DNA of 64,000 bases from SAR324 cluster bacterium. Lineage in GTDB: Bacteria > SAR324 > XYD2-FULL-50-16. Location: contig JANQGX010000028.1 in the NCBI GenBank assembly GCA_028282885.1, forward strand, positions 1 to 64,000, given 5' to 3'. Below are positions 55,722 through 64,000 of this stretch, one piece after another. A program made the position numbers and the translations under genes. A model generated the notes under the pieces. That model was given only the letters and a program-made list of their open reading frames with translations, was not told the origin of the DNA and did no database searches. Positions within the stretch are counted from its first letter, which is position 1, and every line of letters starts with the position of its first letter.

Positions 55722-56033
55722 TAACCCACCTTGGTTCAAAATCTTCCGGTTACAGAATATTTCCTGAGCGATTATTATTAAGCTGTTCCGGAAACCTGTT
55801 CAAATCAAAATACTGTTTTAGCTCTCTGCAATTGCTTGAATGGCTTATTCTCCCGATCTCCGAAAGCCCTCGTTTTTCTAACATTTTTTTAAAACTGACC
55901 TAATAAATATTGTACGAAACCAGACAAGAATTAGTGGCTGTTGAAGGTGGCGATTGTGTTCGGAAATCGATTCATCGGCATTTACATTAATTTAGAATTC
56001 ACTGTTAATTTCATTCTCCAAAGGAGGAGCAAC
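55722..56033. other. Intergenic, no gene seen
   Basis: About 310 bp, AT-rich, upstream of the PhoX-like gene. A promoter must be here but no clear -35/-10 or -24/-12 pair was found. Confidence 0.5.
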
Positions 56034-57542
56034 ATGAAAAAATCATTATCTTGTCTGGTGATGGTCACTGTTATGACGCTGATTTTTGTATCTCAAAGCG
56101 TTTTGGCAGAAGATCGTCTTTACCCGCTGAACAAACCGATGGCAGCTTTTTTGGAAAGTCGGGAATATGCAAAACAGCAGGGCGCAACCGCTGAATTCAG
56201 AAAGATGGAAGGTGTTACTTATGCTGCATCAAGCAAAAAACTTTACATTGCTATGAGTTCCATCGACAAAACGATGGCGGATAGTAAAGGTGATATCAGA
56301 CTTCCCGAAAACAAGTGTGGAATTGTTTACTCTGCCAAGACATCCAGGAACTATGATATCGATAGATTGGTTCCGGAGGTTGTCGGCTTCGGCTACGACA
56401 AAAGTGTCAAATCCAAAGTCGGATCAGGTTTCAAGGACAGGTGTAGTGTAGACAGCCAGGCCAATCCGGATGGTGTTTATGCCGATTCCAAAGGCAACCT
56501 TTGGATTGCTGAAGACACCAGCAACCACACCAATAACGTTCTCTGGAAATGGGATGGAAAAAAACTGAAGCGATTTGCTACCGTTCCTACAGGTGCAGAA
56601 ATCACAGGTTTGCATATCACGGCCGATGATACGATCTTCTTTAATGTTCAGCATCCCTCGGCCATGAGCAAATTCCCCTACAGCAGGGGTGTAGTTGGCG
56701 TAGTCAATGGCTTTAAAGCAACTGACAGTTTTTCCGAGCTTTCGGTTCCCCAGGGAGATGATATCCTGGATGTAAAAATTGCCAAAGGTCAGTATCAAGT
56801 GTTGGCGCGTGTTGGAGAAAAAATCCCTAACGGAATTTATAATCAGCGATTTGGACAGGTGAACAATCTGGATGGAAGCCTTAAAATCATCTGTAACCAT
56901 CCTGATGGAAATATGTATCTGCCGATTAACAGTTCCGGTACTTTTGGATATCTCTATTCAAATTATGAGTGCCGACCCGGTGCTGTTGGAAAAATCTATA
57001 TTCAGAAAATGGGATCAAGCTGGAAAGTTCTTGAAGGTGAAAATGTCAGCTTTGAAAGTGTAATGGGAACCTGGAACAATTGTAATGCCAGTGTTACCCC
57101 CTGGAACACCGGACTAACCAGTGAAGAGTACGAGCCCAAGGCTGTCAAGAGCAGTTGGAAAAAGAATGTTGCTGATGTTAGCGAGTATCTTGGAAGACAG
57201 GCCAATCCTTATGATTACGGTTATCCTGTTGAACTCATTCCCGATCAGAGAGGAAACATAGCCACAACACGTGTTGTCAAGCACTACACGATGGGACGTT
57301 TAAGTTATGAAATGTCACTCGTGATGCCCGACAAGAAGACGGTTTACAGTGGTGATGATGGAACCGGTGTTGTCCTGTTCAAGTTTGTTGCTGACAAAGC
57401 AGGTGATTTAAGTGCGGGAACACTCTATGCTGCAAAAGTTAAACAGAATTCGGATCAGAGTTTGAGCCTGAAATGGATGGAGTTGGGTCGTAGCAACAAT
57501 GCTGACGTGTATGATGCAATTCGCACAGTCAGCCTGAGATAG
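56034..57542 (+). CDS. Secreted PhoX-like (DUF839) protein
   Basis: 502 aa. An N-terminal signal (MKKSLSCLVMVTVMTLIFVSQSVLAE) shows export. The chain has features of the PhoX/DUF839 family: FRKMEGVTYA, LYIAMSSIDKTMAD, NPDGVYADSKGNLWIAEDT and EITGLHITADDTIFFNVQHPS. Family members are beta-propeller proteins, some being calcium-dependent alkaline phosphatases. The longer reading frame upstream is ignored because AAAGGAGGAG lies just before 56034. Phosphatase activity is not assured, since the Tat signal usual for PhoX is absent and the signal here is Sec-type. Confidence 0.8.
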   Translation: MKKSLSCLVMVTVMTLIFVSQSVLAEDRLYPLNKPMAAFLESREYAKQQGATAEFRKMEGVTYAASSKKLYIAMSSIDKTMADSKGDIRLPENKCGIVYSAKTSRNYDIDRLVPEVVGFGYDKSVKSKVGSGFKDRCSVDSQANPDGVYADSKGNLWIAEDTSNHTNNVLWKWDGKKLKRFATVPTGAEITGLHITADDTIFFNVQHPSAMSKFPYSRGVVGVVNGFKATDSFSELSVPQGDDILDVKIAKGQYQVLARVGEKIPNGIYNQRFGQVNNLDGSLKIICNHPDGNMYLPINSSGTFGYLYSNYECRPGAVGKIYIQKMGSSWKVLEGENVSFESVMGTWNNCNASVTPWNTGLTSEEYEPKAVKSSWKKNVADVSEYLGRQANPYDYGYPVELIPDQRGNIATTRVVKHYTMGRLSYEMSLVMPDKKTVYSGDDGTGVVLFKFVADKAGDLSAGTLYAAKVKQNSDQSLSLKWMELGRSNNADVYDAIRTVSLR

Positions 57543-57573
57543 TCAGATCAGAATCAATCGGAATACTGATGAC

Positions 57574-57597
57574 GGAGGTCGGGTTTGACCGGCCTCC
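57574..57597. terminator. Terminator-like hairpin between convergent genes
   Basis: GGAGGTCGG (57574-57582) pairs with CCGGCCTCC (57589-57597) with one wobble pair, between the PhoX-like gene and the cytochrome c gene. Confidence 0.55.
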
Positions 57598-57631
57598 TTA
57601 TGCTAATTCGCCACCAACCTCCAACCGGCAT

Positions 57632-58717
57632 TCAGTTATTTCCGTTCGCCCAACTGACCAATAAAGAAACCAGGTCATCAATTTCCTTGGCTCCCAGTTC
57701 ACCCCCTGAGTTTTGCGACCAGGCGGGCATCAGTGAACCGGGAACACCGTCCTTAATGATGGATTTGATCGTCAGATCGAATCTTAAAACCCACCATTTT
57801 TTGACAAGCGACCGTCCAATATACCCTTCACCCATTTTTCCGTGGCATCCGGAGCAGTGTTGCACAAAAAGTATGGATCCTTCTTTAATATCACCTTTTA
57901 CGGCCGGGAAAGAGGGTAAAGGAATCGGCTTGAGAGCCGAGGGATCATCTTCAGGTGCTTTCATTACCAATGACGGCAGAGCCAGACGCTCTCCAAATCG
58001 TTCCCAGGTGGTTATGTAATAGACAATGTCTCTAATCTCCTGGCCTGTCAGTTCACCCCCTTTCATACGGCTGAAAGGCGTCATCTGAGTGGATACCTTA
58101 CCGTTAATAATCAGGCGCTCCAAATTGTCCACGTCCATCCCTCTCCCCGGACGTGCTGATTCATAGGTCAAGTGACAGCGGTAGCAATGTTTGGTGTAAA
58201 GCCATCCCCCATGTGCCAAAGGGTTGTTTTTCAGGATTCGTTTGATGTTCCTGATCTGGCCATCTTCTTGCGGCACTAATTCAAGAGTTTCCTCAGGGGA
58301 TTTTTCTGGTTTCCTGACTTGAATCTCGGTCATGGGTTGGGGAGGAAGCTCTGGCAGTTCGGGTTTTTCGTCGAGTTCTTCCCAAACCATCATGAAGCGA
58401 ACCAATGCATTTATTTCCGAACTGTTTAGTTCTCCGCCATGTCTCCTGCCCCATGCTATTCTGCAGCGATCGTTTTCAATCCCATTTTTTAACTCCCGTT
58501 CATCATCGAACTCAGCTCCAATCCGTTCAGATTCATAATCGCCATGACAGCTAAAACACTTTCCTTCGTATAGCCAGGCTCCTAATACAACAGGGTCTGA
58601 TAACACATCATCCGAGCTGGCAAATACTGTTAAGTGCAACAGAATTGTCAGAATAGCGGTCAATATCACCAGCCAGAAACGGAGGATTCGATTGAGCTGT
58701 TGAGCCATTTTAATCAC
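57632..58717 (-). CDS. Triheme c-type cytochrome
   Basis: 361 aa. An N-terminal hydrophobic segment (LVILTAILTILLHLTVFA) serves as signal or anchor. Three cytochrome c domains carry CFSCH, CYRCH and CSGCH, and each has its own downstream methionine candidate. The first two domains look like a duplication (WLYEGKCFSCHGDYESERIG and WLYTKHCYRCHLTYESARPG). It shares one nucleotide with the diheme gene and belongs to the cytochrome b-Rieske operon, presumably passing electrons onward from that complex. Confidence 0.87.
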   Translation of the reverse strand: MIKMAQQLNRILRFWLVILTAILTILLHLTVFASSDDVLSDPVVLGAWLYEGKCFSCHGDYESERIGAEFDDERELKNGIENDRCRIAWGRRHGGELNSSEINALVRFMMVWEELDEKPELPELPPQPMTEIQVRKPEKSPEETLELVPQEDGQIRNIKRILKNNPLAHGGWLYTKHCYRCHLTYESARPGRGMDVDNLERLIINGKVSTQMTPFSRMKGGELTGQEIRDIVYYITTWERFGERLALPSLVMKAPEDDPSALKPIPLPSFPAVKGDIKEGSILFVQHCSGCHGKMGEGYIGRSLVKKWWVLRFDLTIKSIIKDGVPGSLMPAWSQNSGGELGAKEIDDLVSLLVSWANGNN

Positions 58718-59526
58718 TATCTCCTTGTAAGGAGATAAGCTGTTATTGCATCAAGCTGTGTGGCACTTAATACACTTCCGCAGGAATATCCCAGAATCTC
58801 AGGATCAAATCCTTCAACAATATATTCGGCCGGCATGAGAACGGAATCTCGGATATACTCTTCCGGACTTTTTTCCGGTTGACGGGAAGAAGCCCTGGCG
58901 GCAATTGAGTCGAGAACCGGAGCCTTTCGCGAAGGGACGCTGACATCGGAGATCAGATGGCAATCGCCGCAGGATTCAGTGAACAGTCTTTTACCAAGAT
59001 TGATGGTATTGGGATCATCGAGTGAAACTCCGGGAAGTTCCAGGTTAATCAACTCTACCTTACCCAAAGCTGTCGGTTGCCAGTTCATGACAAAAGCAGC
59101 GATATTCTTGATCTGATCCCGTCGTAACGGACCTCCATAGTCTTCCAGCCATGGGGTCATGACAGCAGTGGACTCATTTCCTGCGTATTTGGGGCGGGTG
59201 CCGATTAACCGGCCATGAGCAGATGAGGAGATAATGTATGATTCCAGCGTATCTTGCCAGCCTACCTCTTTTAGTCTTTCCGTGAAAAATGGTCGATCGT
59301 TCAAAGCAGGACCCAACTGGCCGATTCCTTCACCCTTGATCCCGTGACAAGTTCTGCAATGTAGGTCATAAAGCCCGGCTCCTGTTTCGATGGATCGTGC
59401 AGCCACCTTTCGGGAGCTTTCTGACATTTTGGCCGGCTCGTGAACAATGGCATAAATCACCATAGCAATAAGCAGCAAGGTGGCCAGGAGGCCCAGCAAA
59501 ATGACTGTATGTAAACGGTGGGCCAT
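58717..59526 (-). CDS. Membrane-anchored diheme c-type cytochrome
   Basis: 269 aa from the ATG at 59526. A membrane helix (TVILLGLLATLLLIAMVIYAI) is followed by two cytochrome c domains with CRTCHG and CGDCHL. I chose this start because it lies 4 nt past the cytochrome b stop with AAGG upstream; a longer frame would overlap the cytochrome b gene. It would take the place of cytochrome c1 in this bc-type complex. Confidence 0.85.
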   Translation of the reverse strand: MAHRLHTVILLGLLATLLLIAMVIYAIVHEPAKMSESSRKVAARSIETGAGLYDLHCRTCHGIKGEGIGQLGPALNDRPFFTERLKEVGWQDTLESYIISSSAHGRLIGTRPKYAGNESTAVMTPWLEDYGGPLRRDQIKNIAAFVMNWQPTALGKVELINLELPGVSLDDPNTINLGKRLFTESCGDCHLISDVSVPSRKAPVLDSIAARASSRQPEKSPEEYIRDSVLMPAEYIVEGFDPEILGYSCGSVLSATQLDAITAYLLTRR

Positions 59527-59530
59527 GACC

Positions 59531-61057
59531 TTATCTGTGGCGATGTAAGTGTATGTATCTTTCAAATGTAACGGGCGCATCAGATTTTGTGTTTGTCCAG
59601 ATAATGCGAAGGGCGATTCGTTTCAGATCCGCCTGCCAATCTTCAATGATAAACACAGCTTTTGCTTCTGACAGATAGCCATCCGTCGATGCTTCCCGGA
59701 TTCTCTTTTCCAGTGTTGAAAGCACCTTTGAGAGTGATCGGGGTATGTTACTTGACCGGATTTTGTCTAATTCATAAATACCGATCCTCAGTTCATCAAA
59801 GGGCACGGTATGAAGCAATCCTTCACCCTCTTCCGGCATGATGTCCTGGGTGATTCTCACCGCCGGAGGTAATTGTATTCCATAATGATGCGTCCCAACA
59901 TAACTGAGTGTGACAAAGATGATGATTAATATTCCGGTAGAAAACATTGCCAGCGGACGATCTCTGAGTTTTCGTCTTGGTGACCGACCCAAGTAAGGTA
60001 AAAAGACCAGAAAAAGAAAAAAGGCGATGGGAACCCCAACTCCCATGATGGTTTTGTTTCCCAACTTCAGGAGGCCCTGTAACCAAAGAAAAAACCATGG
60101 CGCCTGCACATCCAGAGGCGTATGTGAAGGATCTGCATGATGTTCAAGAGGGGCGTCATAAAGGAAATAGGAAAACGTCATCAGGAAGAGCAGTACCAGG
60201 CAGGTCACAAAAGTCTCAAACAGCAGGATATCGGGCAGAAATCTGATTGATTTGTTGTTGCCGCCCTGTGACCCGGTCTGACCCGACTCCGTATCCAGAT
60301 GCACGGGTAACGAAATCCCATGGATTCTGACAACCCGATAATAATGAATCCCCATGAACAGAATGCAGAGTATTGGTAAAAGAAGGACGTGAAGTACATA
60401 AAAACGCAGCAGACCATCAGCACCTATTTCGATCGAGCCCCTGAACAACCGATTCAATTCCTCACCAATAAGGGGAACCGCTTCTGCCATACTCGTCCCT
60501 ATGGTAACCGCCCAATACGCCAACTGGTCCCAGGGGAGAAGATATCCTGTAAAGGCTAACCCCAGCATGAAAACCAGCAGAAATACCCCTACCAACCAGG
60601 TGGCGTGTCGTTCGCCTTTAAATGAATCTGTCAGATAGGTTCGCAAGAGGTGAAGTATCACCAGAATTATGATTACTTCCGCCCCCAGTCGGTGGATATC
60701 ACGCAATAACTCCCCAAAAGGAACATCCGCAGACAAACGCAGAATGGATTCGTATGCACCATCAGGAGTGGGGACGTAGTAAACCATTAGAATCATTCCG
60801 GTGATCAGTTCGATCAGAAAAAAGAGAAAGATCAGAAATCCAAGATGGAAGGTATGGGTAAAGCGACTAGCCGCCTCCGGCAGATTACGAGGTCTAAAAT
60901 GGAACCAGAAGCTTAACCGGTGGGCCAGATGCTTCGGATTAGGAGTTCCCTCCAGTTGATCACCTCTTAAAATCGCTTTCAAATCGGAGGGACGAAGACC
61001 CGCAATAGCAATTTTTTCATTGGAAGCGGATTTACCGGTATTTCCTGTTGAACTCAT
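59531..61057 (-). CDS. Full-length cytochrome b of a second bc-type complex
   Basis: 508 aa. The N-terminal cytochrome b6-like part has heme-ligand histidines in DIHRLGAEVIIILVILHLLRTYLT and RFYVLHVLLLPILCILFMGIHYYR, and LLPWDQLAYWAVTIGT is the conserved Qo-region stretch. The C-terminal subunit-IV-like part has DVQAPWFFLWLQGLLKLG, a variant of the usual PEWY region (PWFFLW). The Rieske gene precedes it by 12 nt. The operon order Rieske-cytochrome b-cytochrome c-cytochrome c is that of a complete quinol:cytochrome c oxidoreductase. Confidence 0.93.
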   Translation of the reverse strand: MSSTGNTGKSASNEKIAIAGLRPSDLKAILRGDQLEGTPNPKHLAHRLSFWFHFRPRNLPEAASRFTHTFHLGFLIFLFFLIELITGMILMVYYVPTPDGAYESILRLSADVPFGELLRDIHRLGAEVIIILVILHLLRTYLTDSFKGERHATWLVGVFLLVFMLGLAFTGYLLPWDQLAYWAVTIGTSMAEAVPLIGEELNRLFRGSIEIGADGLLRFYVLHVLLLPILCILFMGIHYYRVVRIHGISLPVHLDTESGQTGSQGGNNKSIRFLPDILLFETFVTCLVLLFLMTFSYFLYDAPLEHHADPSHTPLDVQAPWFFLWLQGLLKLGNKTIMGVGVPIAFFLFLVFLPYLGRSPRRKLRDRPLAMFSTGILIIIFVTLSYVGTHHYGIQLPPAVRITQDIMPEEGEGLLHTVPFDELRIGIYELDKIRSSNIPRSLSKVLSTLEKRIREASTDGYLSEAKAVFIIEDWQADLKRIALRIIWTNTKSDAPVTFERYIHLHRHR

Positions 61058-61069
61058 GAAGTCTCCAAC

Positions 61070-61681
61070 TTAAGTAATGTCCGGTTTTACGGAGATTTTT
61101 CGTCCGGTATCTACCCTGACAATCGCATCTTCCGGGACAAACACGGTCGTGTTCTGGAGACTCGGTCCAGGCCTGATGACAGATTTTTTTGATTCAAGTT
61201 GAAACAAGAGAGGACCGGCCGAATCAGCATCGCTTTGAACAAGTACTTCACCATTTTTTCCAACGATTTGAACGATGAACCTGTCAAGAGACCTTGTTGC
61301 AGGACCGGTTAACACGTCTCCTTCTCTGCTGAATTTTGATCCATGGCAGGGACAAATGAATCTGCCCTCCTGTTTGTTCCAGTCAAAAAGGCAATCAAGG
61401 TGAGTGCAGGCTTTGTAAAACGCCATCAAGCCCTTGTTTGTGTTGACAAGCCAGAATTTCCCCTTGGGGTGGTTTAGGGGGGGATCTTTCGGAGAAGGTA
61501 AATCCGAGGCCGTCCCTATTTCGATCAATCCGCCAAACTCCCCCTTTCTTGCCCTCGGCAATGAGAAGTCTATCAGTGATTTAGCAGCACCCAGAGCCAG
61601 AACTCCCAACATTGTTAACCAGCCGTAACCAAGCAGCTCCCTTCGATTGAGTTTTTTATCTGATTCTGAAATCGTTTCCAT
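61070..61681 (-). CDS. Rieske [2Fe-2S] protein of the second bc-type complex
   Basis: 203 aa. One membrane helix (LLGYGWLTMLGVLALGAAKSL) anchors a Rieske domain with CTHLDC and CPCHGS, followed by the FSREGDVLTGPATRSLDRF strand. First gene of the four-gene operon. Longer than the Rieske protein at 28901, with a typical length for the family. Confidence 0.93.
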   Translation of the reverse strand: METISESDKKLNRRELLGYGWLTMLGVLALGAAKSLIDFSLPRARKGEFGGLIEIGTASDLPSPKDPPLNHPKGKFWLVNTNKGLMAFYKACTHLDCLFDWNKQEGRFICPCHGSKFSREGDVLTGPATRSLDRFIVQIVGKNGEVLVQSDADSAGPLLFQLESKKSVIRPGPSLQNTTVFVPEDAIVRVDTGRKISVKPDIT

Positions 61682-61763
61682 GGATTGATAAAGTTTGAGT
61701 TTTGTGGATCAAATCATCCGGATCTGGCTGAAATGAAATATATTTATCCAGGTGGTCCCGAAT

Positions 61764-62744
61764 TTACTTCAGGTTCATCCAATTGGGGTTGTTTTCACCC
61801 CTGCCGTCAACGACCCGAATCTCTTTCAGCATTGGGTAGACCTTCTTGACAAACTCCAGGTAGATTTTTTCCTGCTGAGCCTTCGGATCTTTCTTGAACC
61901 CCTTCAATCGTGACAGAAAACGGGACGCTTCCCCTTCCGCGGTTAGAATTTTCTCTTCTCTGTAGGCAGTTGCCTCTTGGATATACTTGTCAGCTTCGGA
62001 TCTGGCTTCGGGTACAATGCGATTGAGAAAACCCTGCGCCTGGTGAAGTGCCCTTTTTTTCTCAACTTCGGCATTGATAACCCTGTCGAAATCGTCCTGA
62101 ACCTTGGTGGGAGGGCTGATCTCCTTGATTTCCAGAAAAGAGACCCGAATACCGGTATCGTAACGCTCCAACTCCTCAATCAACAGGTTTTGAAGATTGA
62201 ACTCCAGTTGTTTTTTCCCATGAGTCAAAACGTCATCGATAGGCAGGTGTGCCAACTGGCGGATGATGAGATTGGCTGCACTCCGTTCGATAAAGATTTC
62301 AGGGCGGTTCATGCCAAAGAGGTATTTAACCGGATCTACAATCGTATATTTGATAACGAGAGTGATCGCTACGATGTTATTGTCACCGGTGATACAATAG
62401 GGCTCAAGGTTGGTTTCCTTGTAAAACTCATATGAGATTCCCCCTTCTTTTTTGAGGGTAAAACTGGATCCAAAGTCCCGAATTACCATCGTTTTAATCT
62501 GTTTCACCGGCACCGATTCCACGAGATCGATAGGCCATGGCAGTTTGTAATGGAGTCCGGGCAGTATGTTGGGTTGTATGACACGACCGAATCTCGACAA
62601 GACTCCCACAGCATCTCTTTCGATTTTGTAAATACCGGTCAAGGCATACGCCATGATGGCAATAAGCAGCAACCATCTGGAGTAAACCCATAGGAGTTGA
62701 TGAAGGGCCTTGTGAAGTGCTTGAGTTACCGATCCCTTTGCCAT
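61764..62744 (-). CDS. SPFH-domain protein, HflK-like
   Basis: 326 aa. A membrane helix near residues 20-40 is followed by an SPFH domain (VGVLSRFGRVIQPNILPGLHYKLPWPID) and a C-terminal coiled coil (RVINAEVEKKRALHQAQGFLNRIVPEARSEADK). HflK and HflC form a membrane complex that regulates the FtsH protease. This is the third SPFH gene in the row and abuts hflC, so it is an additional HflK-type paralogue, or a divergent HflC. Confidence 0.82.
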   Translation of the reverse strand: MAKGSVTQALHKALHQLLWVYSRWLLLIAIMAYALTGIYKIERDAVGVLSRFGRVIQPNILPGLHYKLPWPIDLVESVPVKQIKTMVIRDFGSSFTLKKEGGISYEFYKETNLEPYCITGDNNIVAITLVIKYTIVDPVKYLFGMNRPEIFIERSAANLIIRQLAHLPIDDVLTHGKKQLEFNLQNLLIEELERYDTGIRVSFLEIKEISPPTKVQDDFDRVINAEVEKKRALHQAQGFLNRIVPEARSEADKYIQEATAYREEKILTAEGEASRFLSRLKGFKKDPKAQQEKIYLEFVKKVYPMLKEIRVVDGRGENNPNWMNLK

Positions 62745-63632
62745 CTATTTTTCCCCCTTTTTTTCAATTTGCAAGTAACGAAATAGACCTGAATCAGTGG
62801 AGATGATTAATGTAGTATTGTTACCCAGGATGTTGCTGTAGGTCTCCAGGGATTGAAGAAAGTCGAAAAACTCCCCGCCCTGCCGATAAGCTTCGGAATA
62901 GATAACCATGGATTCATGATCCCCTTCCCCTTTAAGGATCAAAGCCTGTTTTTTTGCCCCTGCTAAAATTCCACTGGCCTTTTTTTCCGCTTCAACGGTT
63001 ATCTTCTGAGCGACTTCTTGGCCTTCTGCAGTAATTTTATCAGCTTCTTTGGCCCTTTCTGATTTCATTCTTTCGTAAACAGCGTCGATCACCACTTCAG
63101 GATATGCCAGACGTTGAATCCCGGTTTTCAGGATCTCTACTCCATATTTTCCAATACTGTTTTCATTGGCATCCTTCGTAATCTCTCTTTCAATATTTGT
63201 GATCAGAACCTTTTGCTGGTCTGTATTAATAATATTATCAATAGAGTAATCAGAAAGAACAATGCTGAGTTTCGAATTAACGATATCTCCGATCTTTTGG
63301 GCAGCACTTTCCATTCGTCCCATAGACTGGAAAAATAGCAAAGGATTATGAATTTTCCAGAGAATGTAGCAGCTAATAATAATGGGTTTTTTATCTCCCA
63401 ACAGTAGCTGGGTGGGTTGCGTGACAAAGAGGTCTGAACGTTTGTCAAATCGGTTAATGCTTTCCAGTAGTCCGGGAAGCTTAAAATAGAGTCCTGACTC
63501 TTCGATGATCCGGGTTGGTTTTCCGAACTGGGTAATGATGATCAGTTCGTTCTCCTTAACTGTAAACAAGGAGAAATAGCCTGTAATGCCAAGGACAATA
63601 ACCAATATCAGTACAAATAAGCGAATCTTCAT
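62745..63632 (-). CDS. hflC: SPFH-domain protein HflC
   Basis: 295 aa. The N-terminal helix (LFVLILVIVLGITGYFSLF) precedes VKENELIIITQFGKPTRIIEESGLYFKLPG and a coiled-coil region RSERAKEADKITAEGQEVAQ-like stretch, giving the order and length of HflC. Its start overlaps the upstream hflK end by 4 nt. Confidence 0.88.
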   Translation of the reverse strand: MKIRLFVLILVIVLGITGYFSLFTVKENELIIITQFGKPTRIIEESGLYFKLPGLLESINRFDKRSDLFVTQPTQLLLGDKKPIIISCYILWKIHNPLLFFQSMGRMESAAQKIGDIVNSKLSIVLSDYSIDNIINTDQQKVLITNIEREITKDANENSIGKYGVEILKTGIQRLAYPEVVIDAVYERMKSERAKEADKITAEGQEVAQKITVEAEKKASGILAGAKKQALILKGEGDHESMVIYSEAYRQGGEFFDFLQSLETYSNILGNNTTLIISTDSGLFRYLQIEKKGEK

Positions 63633-64000
63633 CGTTTTTTCCCGCCGGTCACATGATTTTCAATATAGATTAGTTTATTTTCGATCCCACTCCTGGGGTC
63701 AACCAGGATTAAACGTTTGTCTTTCAAGGTTTGTTGTGCCGCCTTAAGATGCAGCAAATTGTTCATTGTTTTTCCGCCTGCCTTGTAGCCTGAATATCGC
63801 AACAGATAGTTTTCTGCCTCTCCTTTGGCCAGGGCTTTTTTCTCAATAACGTAGCTTTGCGCTTCCGCAACGGTCTGAAAGGCGTCCATTCTGGCCTGGG
63901 AGAGCAGAAGGTTGAGGCGCCTTTGAGCGTTATTAAGGTAAGTTTCCTTCATCTGAGCAGAAGCCACAACATCTTCATAGGCACCTGCCAGATCAATCGG
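63629..64000 (-). CDS. hflK: HflK-like protein, C-terminal part (cut by window edge)
   Basis: The frame is open to the window end, so the start and SPFH domain lie beyond 64000. Visible are the alanine- and glutamate-rich coiled coil (DLAGAYEDVVASAQMKETYL, then AEAQSYVIEKKALAKGEAENYLLRY) and the end ...IYIENHVTGGKKR. The position before hflC matches HflK. About 123 codons are in the window. Confidence 0.8.
   Translation of the reverse strand, partial: PIDLAGAYEDVVASAQMKETYLNNAQRRLNLLLSQARMDAFQTVAEAQSYVIEKKALAKGEAENYLLRYSGYKAGGKTMNNLLHLKAAQQTLKDKRLILVDPRSGIENKLIYIENHVTGGKKR

Noticed and set aside
56034..57542. Classical PhoX alkaline phosphatase
   Set aside because: Only the broader DUF839 features are seen and the export signal is Sec-type, so the enzyme name is not given.

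Overview
This is a bacterial chromosome segment of intermediate GC content. Three enhancer-binding sigma-54 activators, several sigma-54 promoters, twelve-heme and smaller c-type cytochromes, Rieske/cytochrome b complexes, TRAP and TTT transporters and two probable selenoproteins suggest a marine or sediment Gram-negative bacterium of the Desulfobacterota/SAR324 type. That placement is inferred from gene content; no rRNA or marker gene is present.

Layout. 1-1749: edge of an integron-like locus, with structured repeats upstream of an IntI-type integrase carrying an extra N-terminal domain. 1797-4838: chemoreceptor with a duplicated sensor. 5213-13570: surface-glycan genes, including a WbpB/WbpD/WbpE-like trio for a 2,3-diacetamido uronic acid sugar. 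13625-19167: envelope proteins and a secreted caspase-fold peptidase candidate. 19207-32166: a respiratory module with a sigma-54 activator, a Tat-exported PsrA/PhsA-type molybdenum enzyme, a four-cluster ferredoxin, a split YeeE/YedE pair, rhodaneses, a membrane cytochrome b, a Rieske/cytochrome b pair and a dodecaheme cytochrome. Two genes here contain an in-frame TGA exactly where their families carry a conserved or catalytic-loop cysteine, each followed by a SECIS-like hairpin. I read both as selenoproteins.

32305-41179: sulfolactate use, with SuyA/SuyB sulfolactate sulfo-lyase, a TctABC transporter, a ThDP enzyme and a GAF-type sigma-54 activator. An ordered array of GTGCC half-sites lies upstream of the suyA promoter. 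41975-55668: a second catabolic island with an acetylene-hydratase-like molybdenum enzyme, a small ferredoxin, a TRAP transporter, a PAS-type sigma-54 activator, a relative of pyrogallol-phloroglucinol transhydroxylase (both subunits), a cupin and an SDR. 56034-57542: a secreted PhoX-like protein. 57632-61681: a second bc-type complex with cytochromes c. 61764-64000: three consecutive SPFH (HflK/HflC-type) genes, the last cut by the window edge.

How it fits together (inference). SuyAB would release sulfite and pyruvate from sulfolactate. The selenium-bearing module would move and oxidise or reduce sulfane sulfur (thiosulfate or polysulfide), coupled to the quinone pool. The transhydroxylase island would take up and rearrange a hydroxylated aromatic or related acid. 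Each island has its own sigma-54 activator and candidate operator sequences, so substrate-specific induction is likely.
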